A model generated the notes under the pieces. The model was not told the DNA's origin and made no database searches. It worked only from the letters and a program-made list of their open reading frames with translations. Shown piece by piece: positions 36,240 through 49,550 of a stretch of DNA of 64,000 bases; the first letter of the stretch is position 1, and the number at the start of each line of letters is the position of its first letter. Source of the stretch: Jacaranda mimosifolia (Eukaryota; Streptophyta; Magnoliopsida; Lamiales; Bignoniaceae); assembly GCA_018894105.1 (NCBI GenBank), contig CM032117.1, positions 37,676,501-37,740,500 of the forward strand, written 5' to 3'. The translations under genes were made by a program, and so were the position numbers.

Positions 36240-37310
36240 GAAAACTAATATGCAAGTAGGCCTACTTTTACATTTATTAACATTTTTTTTTTTTTTCAAA
36301 CTAAAGAAATTAAAAGAAGCTTGTTCAACTACAGTTGTTGAGGGTCAAACCACTAATTTATGTAGCTTAAAGGTGCTAAAAACCATGCAAATTTTAAGTT
36401 TCGGGTACATAGCAGTTCAGAAAGTTCAAACGAATTAAACACATACGGATTACAAAAATTATAACTATATTAACATATTTTTTTGCAATTGTTTACTTTT
36501 TGTCAAATTTATACTAGTAGCTTCAAGAACTTACAATCTAACAAATTTGATCGAGTTCAAAAATACTTTAGAAATATTAAGAGTGAATTAAATCATGAGT
36601 AAAAAATTATTAAATATAATAATATTCTCATAAATTTTGGAAATGAAATTTATTAAAATGATTATATTTTGAAATTTATTAAATCATGAAATGATGGGCC
36701 ATAAAATGTGAGATTTCATGATTGGAGTGCTAAGGCCACTATAATAGCCATCAAACCCACGAAGATGATCAAACATAATCTTCTTTATCCTAGCTCATAT
36801 GTTTGTACGGAGGATCAGCAACTGTTCTTGACATTGATTTGCTAATTGGGTACTACTCACACTTGGTATATGGAGAATTGGACAAAGTATAAACATTATT
36901 TATGATATTCCTGTCTACCGATGGAGTCATCAAATTTGGTCATGTATTCAGAAACCAGCAAAAGAGATCATATCCCTTCAAATTTATTTGAGCTTGATTT
37001 GTCCAGTATCTGTATACCACTTCAAATTGCATAGTAAATGTAATGCTCTTTGCTGATTAGCTTAACTTGCCTTCCAACACATAGAATTTACGTTGAATCA
37101 CCATTTAACAGAATCATTAGGATTTGAATTTGAATATTTATTGTACAAAACATCAAATACATAAATTTTTATATATTGCAGTAGATCCAGAAAAGCAAAA
37201 AGACAACGCTTTTTAATGAATTTATCTTAAATCACTGTCTTTTTTCCAAGTGTTTCTTGAAGGAAGAAGCACCTCACCATGTAACTAGTCTGAGTATGAT
37301 TTGCTTTTGG
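36240..37310. other. AT-rich spacer
   Basis: A T-run lies near 36283-36296. No gene is supported. Confidence 0.5.
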
Positions 37311-37311
37311 C

Positions 37312-37660
37312 TCAATCAAAACTCACCAATTCTTTTGCAATCAAACTAATCTCAAACACAACTTATGATTTCTAAACCGTGAGGAAAAGGACCGATGCCA
37401 TGAGAAAGTAAAAATGTTGTCTAGTTTGATCAAAACTCAATTCTTTTCGCAATTAAACTAAGTCAAACATAACATATACTATTTGAGATGTGAGAAAAAG
37501 AACTGACGCCAAGAAAATAGTAGAAATGTTGTCTAGTTTGATGTAAACTCATTTCTTTTCACAATTAAACTAAGCTCAAACTTAATACGAGCTAGCCGTT
37601 TAAGATACGAGAAACAGAATTGATGCCATGAAAAAGCTCGAAGGTCTAGTTTGACATAAG
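37312..37660. repeat. Three diverged tandem units downstream of TH2
   Basis: Units of about 110-116 bp start near 37314, 37430 and 37541. Each has a caaaactca/taaactca word, then ttcttttcgcaattaaacta and a gatgccatgagaaa-like end. They lie beyond the presumed 3' end of the TH2 gene. Confidence 0.65.
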
Positions 37661-38146
37661 ACGAAGAAATGAATTACATAGTCTAATGCCACCACAGGCA
37701 GAAAGAACAGCCGCAATGTTTTTGTGAAAAGAACCGGAAAATTGACAAAAGCTCGGAGAAGGTTTTCTTTGAGTAACAGTGCATTTCGGAGGATCCATAT
37801 ATGAAGTATTCCAACAAAATGTCATTCAACGTAAAACTCAAAACAGCAAAAACTGATGAAATGGCCTACTTAAACAGATGAGGGAACCTTACGTGAAAGT
37901 CCAGCCAAAAGAATCACATTTACAGTTCTGAATGGAAATCCCCATAGCCAAACAAAGGGTAGAACTGATTTCTGAGATAGAAGACACTGTAATAAAACAA
38001 AGGGAACAAACAAAGCTGATATGTGGCCTGCAACAAAAACAGCCACCAAGCTTGTATATGTATCCTAGTCCTAGTATATAAACATCTCTTCGAATAATCT
38101 TGATGAACAATCAAGAATGCAACGTTAAGGAAGATAATGGACTTCT

Positions 38147-41100
38147 CTATGACCCCAGAATAAAAGCATGAATCTCTGCCCAGCTAGATACTGTGTACAG
38201 AACTCCAGATCGACCCTTCCAACTAGAGAAGCTTCCATCAACAGCCTGTTTCTGCTTATCAATCACACCTGGAAATAGAGGAACAAAAGAAACACCAAAA
38301 TGGTTCCCCACTCTTCGTAGACTTGAGCTAGATCCTACCACAATACCAACATCTGCCTCAAGCAAGCAAAGCAAGTCACCAACTGAATCTCCAATATACA
38401 CTGTCACATTCTTTTGATCTTTGGAGCAATTCTGCAAGATATTGGTAAAAGCTTGAACCTTGTCGATTGGTGATTCAACCTTCTTAAGAATAGCTCCCGT
38501 GGATAACGAATTCTCATAAATAAACTCATTTGCATGTATATTCACAGAGTTTAAACCACCTGCTTGAAATCAATCAAATTTAGCATATATCAATATATTT
38601 GGTAGAAAGGAAACTCAATAGTTCTTTCTTATGCCCAACTCAAAGCTCGGATAATTAATACCAAGATTAATTAAAAGGAACACTTCACTCATTTTCCCCA
38701 TAGGACTCATAAGTTCAGTTTTTCAGAAAGGACAATAATGAAATAAACATAATTAAAAAATTAAAAAAAAAGCATCTTAAGGCAGAAATAGCTAGGTCTT
38801 CACAAAACTAAATGCCACTTGCCAGGTCATTCACTACTAAATACTGATCCCCTTTCCATGTAAAAGTTCCATCTATACCTTGCATGGCATGGTGCCAACA
38901 ATCTCCGTAAGAACCCGAACCATCATATTTCCAGTTTTACTCAATCAAAAAATCCCGAATTCTTTCAAATCATTGTGATAGCAATATTAGAACTACTTGT
39001 AAAAATTCTAATCTTATACAAAAGGTGCATCAACTGACTAATTGCTAGGCAACATTCAAACAAGAAAATGAAAATTTTAGAGGGAGAAATACAAGTCAGG
39101 GAAGCACCAGAAAATCTAGAAATTGAACTCTGAAAGCTTATTATCTCATCAAACTTTAGTTATGGAAACAGTTCTTCACCACTGAACTACCTAATATTTG
39201 TACTAATGTCAGTTTTGAAGTGTAATAAAACATATTAATAACAACTCCTGCTATGTAAAGTAAATAATTTGGATGGACAAAAATGACCAATGCTAGATAA
39301 TATAAGTTCTATGGTTGTTGGCCACATAAAAAATGCGATTAGAACCTGTGGCTAACATATGGTGCAATGCACAGTGCCACTTGAAGTTATCCAAATAACA
39401 TATCAATCAAATGCAGACAACAAGCTTCAAGATGCATAACTGAGTACAAAGAGGACTGTGCAGAGAATTATAGCTGTATTAGACTTTTCAGTACTTCTCT
39501 GGCATAAACCAAGGAAAACTAGTAGCTATAGTTAAGGAATAAAATATAGAGGGTCGAAGTGGTTGATCAATAATGTGAAATCCTGATCAAGCTCTTCAAA
39601 CCAAAAACTACAATTATTTACTAGGAAACAAATTCAGAAGAGTTAATTAACTGACTAACACATAACCAAGCCATTAGAAACCCACAACCCTGCAAAAAGA
39701 AAGAAACACACCCGAGGAAAAAGCAGATCTAATGAGATCACCGCACCAACAATAGGAAAGAACATGGATGTTTGTATTCAAATTTTCATTCCTAACAGCA
39801 CTCTGGAAGAAACTCATGCAACCATCTTGGAGAATCAGGCGTTCTCCTGCTCGTTTTATATCTTCAACATTCAGACCCTTAAGTACCCCAGAATCCATCA
39901 CAGTTAAATTTGCTTTCTTCTCAAAATCTGAAAGCTGCTCAAGTGCTTTGTGCAGACCTTCATAATTGAATTTTTCTACTGCAAATAAAGATTTGTTTCC
40001 CAAGCCTTAGTCAGTAAAGTTCCACACTAATTTGCTAGCCGATTCATAGGAAATATGATGATGAGGCATCATACTATTATCAGAGAGATGATACTACACC
40101 TGTATTAGAAAGCAAGATGCTTTCTATGCACTGTTCATACTCTTCGGTATACTGCTTGGAAAGTTCTCCCCACATGCTTCTTAAATCAGCCGATGACATC
40201 CGAGCAAGTTGATTTCCTGATTTATTGCGATCTGATTTTTGTGCTGTAAAAATTGCTATTTCTGCCAAGACTGCTGATGAATCCACAACTGTGCATGTCA
40301 AATCAAAATCTGAAAATAACATGAGACAATGTTCTGCTGGATTGTGCTCTTTAGACAAAGGAACAACAGTCTTCTGAACGAGTGGCTGGGCTAGGAAGAA
40401 CTCTACTTCAAGTTTCATAGCTTGATGATACAGCTTTTCAATGATGTCAAGCTCTTCTCCTGTTAAAGACACACTCAACTTATCCAGCAAGTCCTCTGTT
40501 TGCAAAGTTGCTGCCTGAATAAAATCCATAAATAAATAATATTACTAAGCTATAAGACTGATGCGTATTAGCTGATTGTTGAAAATTCTTTTAACTTTGA
40601 GCAGAAATGAACTCAGTTGGGTTCCTCATCAGGGACCTGAAAAATGTCAGATGAATAATTGTCGATCCACTTTTGGTATGGATGAATGCCTTCATTGGGA
40701 TGAAGAAATGCCTGCAACTCCTTACCCAGAAAGGCATAGAGCCTCATACAAGGTGTCATAGCACCAAGAGTATAAGCTGCCAATTTTGTTTTCTCAAAAG
40801 GAGTTGCTAGTTTACCAGGAGCTTTTACTCCTTCAACTTTTCCCGAGGCTGTTGCCAGCAAAAAATCTGTGTATTTGACAGTTGCAACATTTGGTGTACT
40901 CTCTTTGGGCAGGTCAAAGGCCCACTCCTGGATATTCCAAATGGACAATCATTACAGTATGGAAAAATCAAATGCATGATACTGAAAGAACATGATGAAA
41001 TAGGGCACTTCATGCTGCATAACTTGATACAAACTCATTGTAAACTATTTTGATTACCTACAGAGACCAATTGTTGCGGTAGAAACTGGATTAAGAGTAT

Positions 41101-44100
41101 TCAAATTGCAAATGTTAGAGAATAAGATAAACCTACATCCCAAATTCTAAAACTATCCGGTAGCTCTTGTTAATATTTTTGAAGAATCTGCATTAAAAAT
41201 GGCAATAAGCTAAAGTCACGCATGCCACAGCTTGATCGTCTAGCAAAAACTGTAGTTTTGCCTCCAGTCCACATTTGAGGACACTAAAGTAGCAGACTAG
41301 CAGTAACAGGGACTACCCACTCGCTCAAGCATTTCTTGACTAAGAAAATGTCCTTACCAAAAAAATAAAGAAAATAATAACATCATTCGCAAGCCAGCTG
41401 CTCATTAGAACATATTGAAGATTAATGATGGACGAATACTAGTCAACAAACAAGATATCAACTTCTTGAGGCTTAACCCCTGAAAGATATCTTCAGTAGA
41501 AAATTATTCTTTCAAGATATTTCCTGCAAAAAATTGATGCATATACCGCATTGATTCATGTTGGATGGCACTAACATGTCCAGCATAGCCACAAGAATCA
41601 ACTGAATCTCTCCAAAATTCCTTCTAGTAATCACCTTACCTAATGGACAAAGACACATCCTACTATGGTTTCCTTGATTATTCTAAATTAACATAGTTTT
41701 TTAGCATTAGCAAGTAAAATTTACTGAAGAAACATTAACGGTGCACCACAACACCAAAATGGAAATGTTTCAATCATGATAACATTCTCATAAGAACTAA
41801 AATATTAAGCATCTATTTATCTTTTCAGTGTTAACAATACTTACTTGGACAAATGAGTCATGCATTTTCAGCTCGTCAAGAACACTCTTTCGCAGTTCAT
41901 AAATCCCAACTTTGGCATCATCATCATCCGCAAAATTCTCAGCCATTTCATACCTGATTTACAAATTGTAGATAAAAAAAAAAAAAAAAAAAAAGATCAA
42001 ATTCCTGGAGGGGATTGTAAGCTAAAACAAAAAACACTTCATCTGTAGGTCTTCACTCGGTAGAATGTTTGGCCCAAGAATTAAAACTATAAATGATTCC
42101 TTTTAAATCGAACTTGCACATATTCCAATTTCAAAGGGGATAACAGAATGGCAAGAGGACATCTTTCTTACATTTCTGTGTCAAAAAGGAATGCAATCTA
42201 GAAAATAAAAATGCACATGTATATCGCATGAAAATAATTTTTGTTTTCCTTAAACATTCTTCAAATACGAAAGCAAAGGATGTGTCTCTTTTTGCCTTTC
42301 ACCTTGCTGTCCTGTCACTTGATGAACCCTTCAGCATGAGATTGGCAATTTGAATAATTGAACTATTAGTGAAAGACGTGAAAAGGTAGGAAAAATCACT
42401 AGATATAGGGAAAAAACAGGATCAAGAAGTGAAAGTAATTTAAAGGTAGGCATTAAGGACCTTGGAAAGAGGGTTCTCATAGCAATTGCCATCACAAACA
42501 TGGGAATACCAATACCTAATGTGCATTTCTGGTGTTAGCTGTTAGCATTTAACTGTCCTTAGTCCTTATGCAGAGAAGACAGTAATGAAGGCCAGAATTC
42601 AGATAACATAGTTTGTCCATGATACATAGGAAATCATGGCATACAATAATTCCTTATTCTTTGACTTAAACTTTTGCTACAGATTACAGGTTTGTGAAGT
42701 GCCTATGACGTTCTTTCCCTTTATGTGTTTGTCAACTGATGGACAGATTGATATGTATATCTTGCAATGTTGGGTTCAACAAGTGCGTGTAATCAGAATA
42801 TGTTGGTGTTGTACATGTAGTTTAATGATTGGAAGTAAAAGATTATGACACATGCAATTGCAAGGATGTTGCCAGATATAATTTGGAGCTAAGCACTGTC
42901 CACTCCAATGGCTTGATTTCATGCAGACAAGCCACAGCATATATCCTTTTCATTTAATTTAATATTTCTCATAACTAAAAAGTTGAAACTCTACAAAAAC
43001 TCTTGGATAACAAAATCACGAACACTAAATTCTTTTTGCAAACAAATAAATGAAAATACATAATTAAGTAATGTTTCAAACTAATCAAGAAAGAAGAAGA
43101 GAGAACTAGTTAGTCTTCCGCATTCTCTCAGCAAACGAAATGCTTCAGACAACTACTAAGTTAGAGTGAATACTCCACACATCATGAGTATACAATAATT
43201 CTTAAGTTGTCCCTACCATTCTCATTGATTAATTGATGAACTGATAAACCTAAAAATGTGACAGAGAAAAGCCAACATAACATCAATTGGGCAGATTCAT
43301 AAATAATGTAACAGGCGTTTGCCAATGGATTGAATTAAAAACCAATAAAAGACAATGACTGCCCTGGAAACACCTTAATGATTAAACAGACAAGTCAGAC
43401 TACAGGAAATGTCATTCTAACTGTTTGTTTTAATCCATGGCACTGTGTCATGGAACTAGAGTAGTTGAAAAATCTATTCAAATTTGATGGGACTGTTTTT
43501 AGTTCCAAATTCTAAAGATTCAACTTCATGATATCAAACAGAAGTGAATATCACAACAATGTCCGTGAGCAAGCAGCACTAAGAAGCAAGCATCAATCAA
43601 CCCGCTATCTTTGAATAGGAAAAAGAGCCCGGTCCCAAATGAATTCACTTATTTGAAAAAGGCCTTGTTCTTTGATCTATCTCGTGATGGTTCCACTTTG
43701 GAAGAACTCCTAATCATTCTCTTTTCTGATAGAGGGTTAGGTTTAAGGGTAGTCGATAATTTCATCACCCACTTCAAAGTAAGCCTATGGGTTGGCAACA
43801 AGCAATTTCCAATCTATAACCCAACACCTCCCCCCCCTCAAGGGTAGTCGATAATTTCCCCACCCACTTCAAAGTAAGCCTATGGGTTGGCAACAAGCAA
43901 GTTCCAATCTGTAACCCCCCCCCCCCCCCAACCAACCCCAAATCCAACACACACACACACACACACACACACAACCCAACCCCCACCTTCAAGGGTAGAT
44001 GATAATTTCATCACCCACTTCAAAGTAAGCCTATGGGTTGGCAACAAGCAATTTCCAATCTATAACAGAATCCCCACCCCCAAAACACCCAACTCCAAAC

Positions 44101-44581
44101 CCAACACACACACACAAAGAAAGAAAGAAAAAGGAAAAATAAAAGCAAACAAAATCATGGCCAAATAGAAAACAAAAAAATAAAATAAAAGAATCAAGAT
44201 AATAACAATTACTGACGCTTGGGCGAAGGCGCGGAGGAAATGAACGTCCTGCGCTATATAATGCCGAAACGTTTCGAGTTTGAGATTTCCGGCAGCCAAA
44301 GAGACCACAAACGGTGTGTATAAAGCTTGCGTCCACTCCTTCTTGAACTTCATCCAGCACCTTCTCCCTATACCTTCCTCAATCGGCGGCGGCGGCAGCT
44401 TGACCGTCGCCGAACTTGCCATTGGAATTTTCCCAAAATTACCGGTGGTCAGAGCTGATTCGTAAGGTCGGGGGAGGGGGTGGAATTGGGAAGAGCAAGA
44501 GAAGAGAAAATTGTGAGGCTTGGACAAGAAATTGAGCGGAGCTGGCGATGGGGTTTTAAGGAAATACAACAGTTTTTGCAT
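38147..44581 (-). CDS. TH2: Bifunctional TH2 protein: TMP phosphatase with TenA-like domain
   Basis: The exons, read on the minus strand, are 44581-44217, 41953-41845, 40927-40637, 40514-40100, 39978-39712 and 38559-38147 (stop TAG), giving 619 residues. All introns are GT-AG and phases agree. ATG 44581 is the first in-frame ATG. It gives an N-terminal extension of about 53 residues rich in Ser, Pro, Phe and Arg, a likely mitochondrial or plastid transit peptide. A second ATG (44422) would give a cytosolic form starting MASSATVKLP. Residues about 70-290 form the TenA/THI-4 helical domain (YIAQDVHFLRAFAQA, LATASGKVEG and GAMTPCMRLYAFLGKE). From about 320 comes a HAD phosphatase domain, with the nucleophile motif DFDLTCT at 324-330 and the acidic motif GDSVGD at 539-544. 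In Arabidopsis this protein dephosphorylates thiamine monophosphate to thiamine and has a TenA-type salvage domain. Its length is close to the Arabidopsis protein. No break was found. Confidence 0.95.
43746..44067. repeat. Triplicated block and microsatellites in TH2 intron 1
   Basis: Three near-identical blocks of about 75 bp start at about 43746, 43841 and 43992. Each has gataatttcatcacccactt, then caaagtaagcctatgggttg and gcaacaagcaatttccaatc. C-runs and a CA microsatellite (about 43947-43973) separate them. They lie close to the 5' splice site of the 2.3-kb first intron. Confidence 0.9.
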
Positions 44582-44801
44582 CAAAATGGAATTGTTTTCC
44601 TTCTTTCTGAATTTAAAAACCTGAGATTTTATCAAAATCAAACTCACAGGGGAACTCGATTGTCACAGCTCGTGATGATGAAGCCGGCGGCAGCGGTGGC
44701 GGAGTGGTGGGAGGTGAGGGGAGAAAAGTGTAGTAATCCCAGAAAAGTGGGTGGATAGAACTAATACTTGGTGACGGGCTGGGCCTCTTCTGTCCATAGC
44801 C

Positions 44802-45985
44802 GTTTGGTTTTATTTTCATTTTTATTTTTCATTTTCAATATTTTTAAAATTTGTAAAAATGGTTACTTATGGTGTAATCGGATATTAAATAGGTCAGATT
44901 TACTCTTTTCATATTTATATCCGTTTAACTTTTCAAATATTTACATACGAATACAGATTTGATGAATATTTAAGAATAATATCTAAATTCATATTCATCG
45001 TATATTGGTTGAATTTGGATATATCATATTATAATTATTCAGATATATTTATATTGATTAAATTTATCCATATTCGAATTATTTTTTTAATATTTACACT
45101 CGATGATAATTATTTAGATATCTATTTACGAATATTTAAATATGTGAATTTATAAACATATAACAAATACATATTTTAATTAATAGAAGGAACTATACAA
45201 TTTTATTAAAAGAAAAATAATTAAACAAATAGCATATTTTTTAATTAACAATTGACTTTATAATTGATTATTAATATTAATTAATATTAATAATGGTATT
45301 TAAGTATATTAGTTATAAGTCAACCAATAATAATTATGTTGATTAACTTTATTGTTCAATTTTGTTTCTATATTATAATATTTTTTTAAATTTATTCTTT
45401 TTTCTTCTCAATTCTTCCATTAAAAAAATAAATTTATATATATACGTATATGTATTATGAGATTTTTATTGAGAAATATAAATAATATATTATTAAATAA
45501 ATATATATTTGAAACGAATATTAAATGGATCAAATATGCATTTACGGATATCGAATATGCATTTATTATATTTGTATCAATTTATAATCAAATATCTACT
45601 AATTGAATACGAATAATATTAACTTTAAATAGATGTGGATAAATTTTGTTTAAACAAATACGGATGCGAACGATAAATGAATTTTCAACTATCCACTTAC
45701 AATCCTATAGCTAGTGAATATAAATTGAAAATGAATTTGTATTTGGATAGATTATTAGAAAAGTAACGATTATGTTAGGCTAAGTAGGTTGTAAATGGAG
45801 ATAGAAAGTAAAATGATAATACAGAGAGAAAATATATAAGTTACTGGAAGAAGATATATAAGTTATTGGGGAATGTATTTTGAGAATAAAATTAAAAATA
45901 TATTAGGTGAAAATATATATAAAGTGATGTGTTTCAATTTTCATATAGTAAAAAATACAAATAGAATTTGAAAATAAAACCAAAC
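44802..45985. mobile_element. Terminal-inverted-repeat element upstream of TH2
   Basis: The left end is gtttggttttattttcattt and the right end is the complement of gtttggttttattttcaaat. The interior is very AT-rich, with many aatat/gatat words and no coding. No target duplication could be matched, so the family is not assigned. It starts only about 220 bp upstream of the TH2 ATG. Confidence 0.6.
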
Positions 45986-47419
45986 AGTGCATACTTTTCT
46001 CAATGAAAATCTTTAGTCCTAATTGAACGTCATCTCTTGCGTTTTTCTCCATCCATTTTTTTTTTAACTAGCAACTTTTGCATTCGATCTTTTGCACATA
46101 AATAATTTTCTAGTACAATATAATTTTTCGCAAATTTTTTTTCACTAAGTAAAAGTTTTTTTGTATGTTATATAATGATATTTTTCTAATAATCACGTTG
46201 CAATTTAAAAAGATTTTGTAAAACTATAGAGCCCAGCAAAATTAATATAGCAAAGCAAATATGTGTAGTTTTTGTGGCTTTGTTAAGTTAAATAACATTG
46301 TAAGTGTTTTTAGGCATCTAACATGCATTATTAAGTTTTACTTAAATCTTTGATCAATTCATACATAATAAAAAAGAAAATTAAAAAGATGGTAAATCCA
46401 AATTGAAGGTTTTCTGAATAGGGTAAAATTCACTTTACCTACTTGTACTCAAACTTCATCTCACTTTACCTCTCTGTACTTTTAATTGCATCACTTTGAC
46501 TTCATGTACTCTCAATTTTACTTAAATTATTCAATTCCATTAAATTCTCTTAATCTCCTTAACATCGTTAACTTTTTCTTTTTAAAAGACAAAGTTACCC
46601 ATAATTTTTAATTGTTCATTTAACAAATAAAGTCCATCTTCTCCATAAAAAAGAAAAATTTATATTTGAAGATATAGAAATATAAAATCACCAAAGACAC
46701 ATAACTGAAACACGTTTCTTAAAGACCGACTTCAAATGCCCATATGAAATCTCACTTACACGTAGTTTTGTTGCTACTTTGTGTTAAAGGCAGTTTTTTT
46801 TTTTTTTTTTTTCGATTTTTGATGATTTCATAGCGAAATGTATTAGGTAATAAAATAGAGTTAGTAAAGCAATTCTATTGAGGAAAAATGAATGTAACAT
46901 GTTTTGGTAAAGAAATCTTCAAAGTATAATTTGGGAAAATGAATTAAGCCTAGAGCAATTTATAGAAACAAGTGGGGAAGCTATGACTGAACAACACTTC
47001 CACTAATGCACTAGACCCTGGAAAATAAGATTGTGTATATGCTACACAAAAAAGAAAACAAGAGAAAGAAAAATAAGCAACAAACATAATATGAGCAATA
47101 ATATATGGAAGCCAAAAACTAAACAAATTTGCAAATTTTTACTCTGCAAATGAGTATGCATAGATAGCAGGTACTATATGGATGATCACATATAAGAACC
47201 AAGTACCCATCAGATATCATCAGCCAAATACCAATCAACAACTAATAAATAAGCAACTATTCTTGAAAAACAAATGCACAAATCCAATTATTCCAGCCAA
47301 TGAAACCAATCATCTGTAAAACTCTAAAGCAGACATTTTTGAAAATAATTATGACTCAACTAATCAGATGATTAACCATAAGAATTAATACTAATTATAT
47401 TTAGTGATTAATTAATTAC
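45986..47419. other. AT-rich spacer
   Basis: This contains a T-run near 46795-46812. A block at 46420-46560, with ggtaaaattcactttaccta and gtactctcaattttactt, resembles a transposon end, but no partner was found. No gene is supported. Confidence 0.45.
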
Positions 47420-47537
47420 CTTGATTTGCGTTCAACGATTTTGAAACCAGAACTTAACTTGTTTAGGATGAAGGCCTAATTGCTTGCTGAGCTGCAGCCT
47501 TTGCTTCTTATCTGGATGAGGAGATTCTTTAAATAAG
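47420..47537 (-). pseudogene. Isolated homeodomain exon of an HD-ZIP IV (GL2/ANL2-class) gene
   Basis: A 118-bp exon has an intact acceptor (ctctacag) and donor (atcaag|gtaatt). It encodes [20 protein letters not shown], then [14 protein letters not shown], then a stop where the family has a second Arg, then TQIK. This is helix 2 to the recognition helix 3 of the class IV HD-ZIP homeodomain. The exon ends where these genes have an intron. No neighbouring HD-ZIP exon (zipper, START domain or N-terminal homeodomain) was seen. A captured or relic exon is the best reading; the CACTA-like terminus at 49550 supports capture. Confidence 0.85.
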
Positions 47538-48922
47538 CTGTAGAGATTATACAAAAAGATGAAGATATTAAGTCGAATTTTCACTACAAAATACATGAAA
47601 TTATAAACTTAGAAAATCAATATTAATGGGTAATACATGAAAAGAAATCATAAGGGGACAAAAGTCCCACTTGCATGTCTGCATATAGAACCATTCTACA
47701 GGTGAAATCAACTTGCTGCACATGAAAAACGTGCAAAAATAATATTAAGATTAGCTAGCTGTTTTCTAGGAACCTAAGCACTGATTATGGCTTAATTAAA
47801 TTCGCATTGGAAGCACTTTTGAGCCACTCAATTCAACAAATTTCATTTTTTTTTTCTTTTTGTTCATCATTTCTTCGTCAACTCCACATCTTTGTACACC
47901 TAAAATCCTAGAATTTCAATTAATATGTAAATAAAATGGGATCTTTTTTTTTCTTTTTTGGTTTAGCTTATAAGAATTAAAAAGGTATCCAACACAACTA
48001 AAACCCTCAAACAAAAAAACAAGAAAGCTAAAAAAAGAAAAATGAAAGGACAAAAGTTTATCAGTACATGTTTTTGTGCCGGTAGAAAACACACACAAAA
48101 CATATACATCTATGTGTATATGTATATATATATATATATAGCAGAAAAGAAGGAAATAAAGAAAGAAAAACATATGCTTCCATTTCTCTAATTCCATTTC
48201 TCCCCACAAGATAACTCAACCTAAATCGTTCCATTTCGAACCTTATCAATGTACTATTTTAGGCACTCATAGAATTGATTAATGCACAATTTGGAGAAAT
48301 AGTAAAGGGAGATAATAGAAACACTTACAAGGAATCTCTTGCTTTCATATATTAATCAAACAAGATTTTGCATAGCTTGTTTTTCAGCTCGTTCTTCAAA
48401 TCTGAGTGACAAAGCTAGACAAGAGATGAGAAGAAAAGTTCAAATTCAGTGAGAGTCCTTCGTCTAATATACTAATTATTTTGACCAAGGAAAAGGAACA
48501 GAGCAATACTATTTTCTCTTACCTCATAATAGGCTACATTAATGCAATACTTAAGAAGAATACTCAATCATGACAATCAAAATCCTTCCATGTAAGAATA
48601 TGGAAAAACTCAATCTCATAACTATATCAGCTTTGTTGTCTAAGTGATAATCTAACCTTCCTACCATCTCAATCTATTCTCTCACTATTTATCTTCAAAG
48701 AGATTCTCCACTAAACCACAAAAAATTCAAAAAGTATAAATCCTCCACCATTAGGGCCCACTCAGAATCAAATAAAGCTATTTAAATTCCAATACCATAA
48801 CATGAACTATGAAAACTCCCAAACACAAAATCACCAACACACTTAGTAAATCAAATAAAAATCAAGCATATAATAAAACATGTTTAAAAAAAACAGAGAG
48901 AAAGTATTAAGATACACGATAC

Positions 48923-48993
48923 CTCATGCAAGGCAACACCAGACATGACTAAATCTGAAAATTTATCTTCCAAATCAAAATAGAGGTATGAAC
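48923..48993 (-). other. Orphan exon-like segment
   Basis: The minus strand has the acceptor attatattcag, a 71-bp open segment reading SYLYFDLEDKFSDLVMSGVA then LHE, and a donor gtatcg. The family is not recognised. It lies 1.4 kb upstream, in the same orientation, of the homeodomain exon, and could belong to the same captured segment or another one. Confidence 0.35.
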
Positions 48994-49369
48994 CTGAATA
49001 TAATAAAGCATCAGAGAGGAAAATTTTGATTTTGCATTTTTAAAAAAAAAAAATCCTAATTTAATAAATTAAAAATATTAAACTTGAGAGAAGAGGGAGA
49101 TAGAGATAGAGATAGAGGAAGGGAGAAAGATGGTCCATACCTTCAAAAATCACGTAGAGATGAAGATAATGGAACACATATTGTAGGAATTTCTATATGG
49201 ATTGAAGAGCAGAAAACTAGAATCTAGGAATTTCTTTTGGGGGTTTCGTTTGGGATAGAAGGGAATTTCTTTTGGGGGATTTCTTTAGAGAGAGCTAAGT
49301 GTGAGTTTCTTTTGGGGGAAAGAATAGGCGTGAGCGCCGGCGGGCAAGATTGAGAGCTTTTTTGTTTTT

Positions 49370-49550
49370 CTCACTAAATTAAGTTGAGAAATGTATATTA
49401 TATTTTAAGTGTCTCAGTAAATTTAGTTCTTGAGACATAATTTAATAAGTATCCTAATATCTTTTTTTTGAGACATTTACAGAAAAATATCCCAAACAAA
49501 AGAGTGGTGATGTGATATATATATATATATATATATATTTTGTTGTAGTG
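49370..49550. mobile_element. Terminus of a second CACTA-like element
   Basis: It ends tgttgtagtg, the complement of cactacaaca, after a TA microsatellite. Subterminal words gtctcag, tgagacat and tgagacattt recur, like those in the first CACTA. A matching left end was not found with confidence; a cactacaaaata at 47582 is only weakly similar. The element may be truncated or extend left over the homeodomain exon. Confidence 0.55.

Noticed and set aside
44031..44168. Extension of the first TH2 exon frame past 44217
   Set aside because: The frame runs on into intron sequence by chance. The gt donor at 44216, with matching phase to the exon at 41953, is the correct end.
48061..48249. Small membrane protein gene (hydrophobic open frame)
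   Set aside because: The frame arises from a TA microsatellite and T-rich sequence. There is no conserved motif or start context.
47582..49550. Complete second CACTA element
   Set aside because: The candidate left end cactacaaaata matches the right end only over the first bases, and the 3-bp flanks (ttt and ttg) differ. Only the right terminus is reported.
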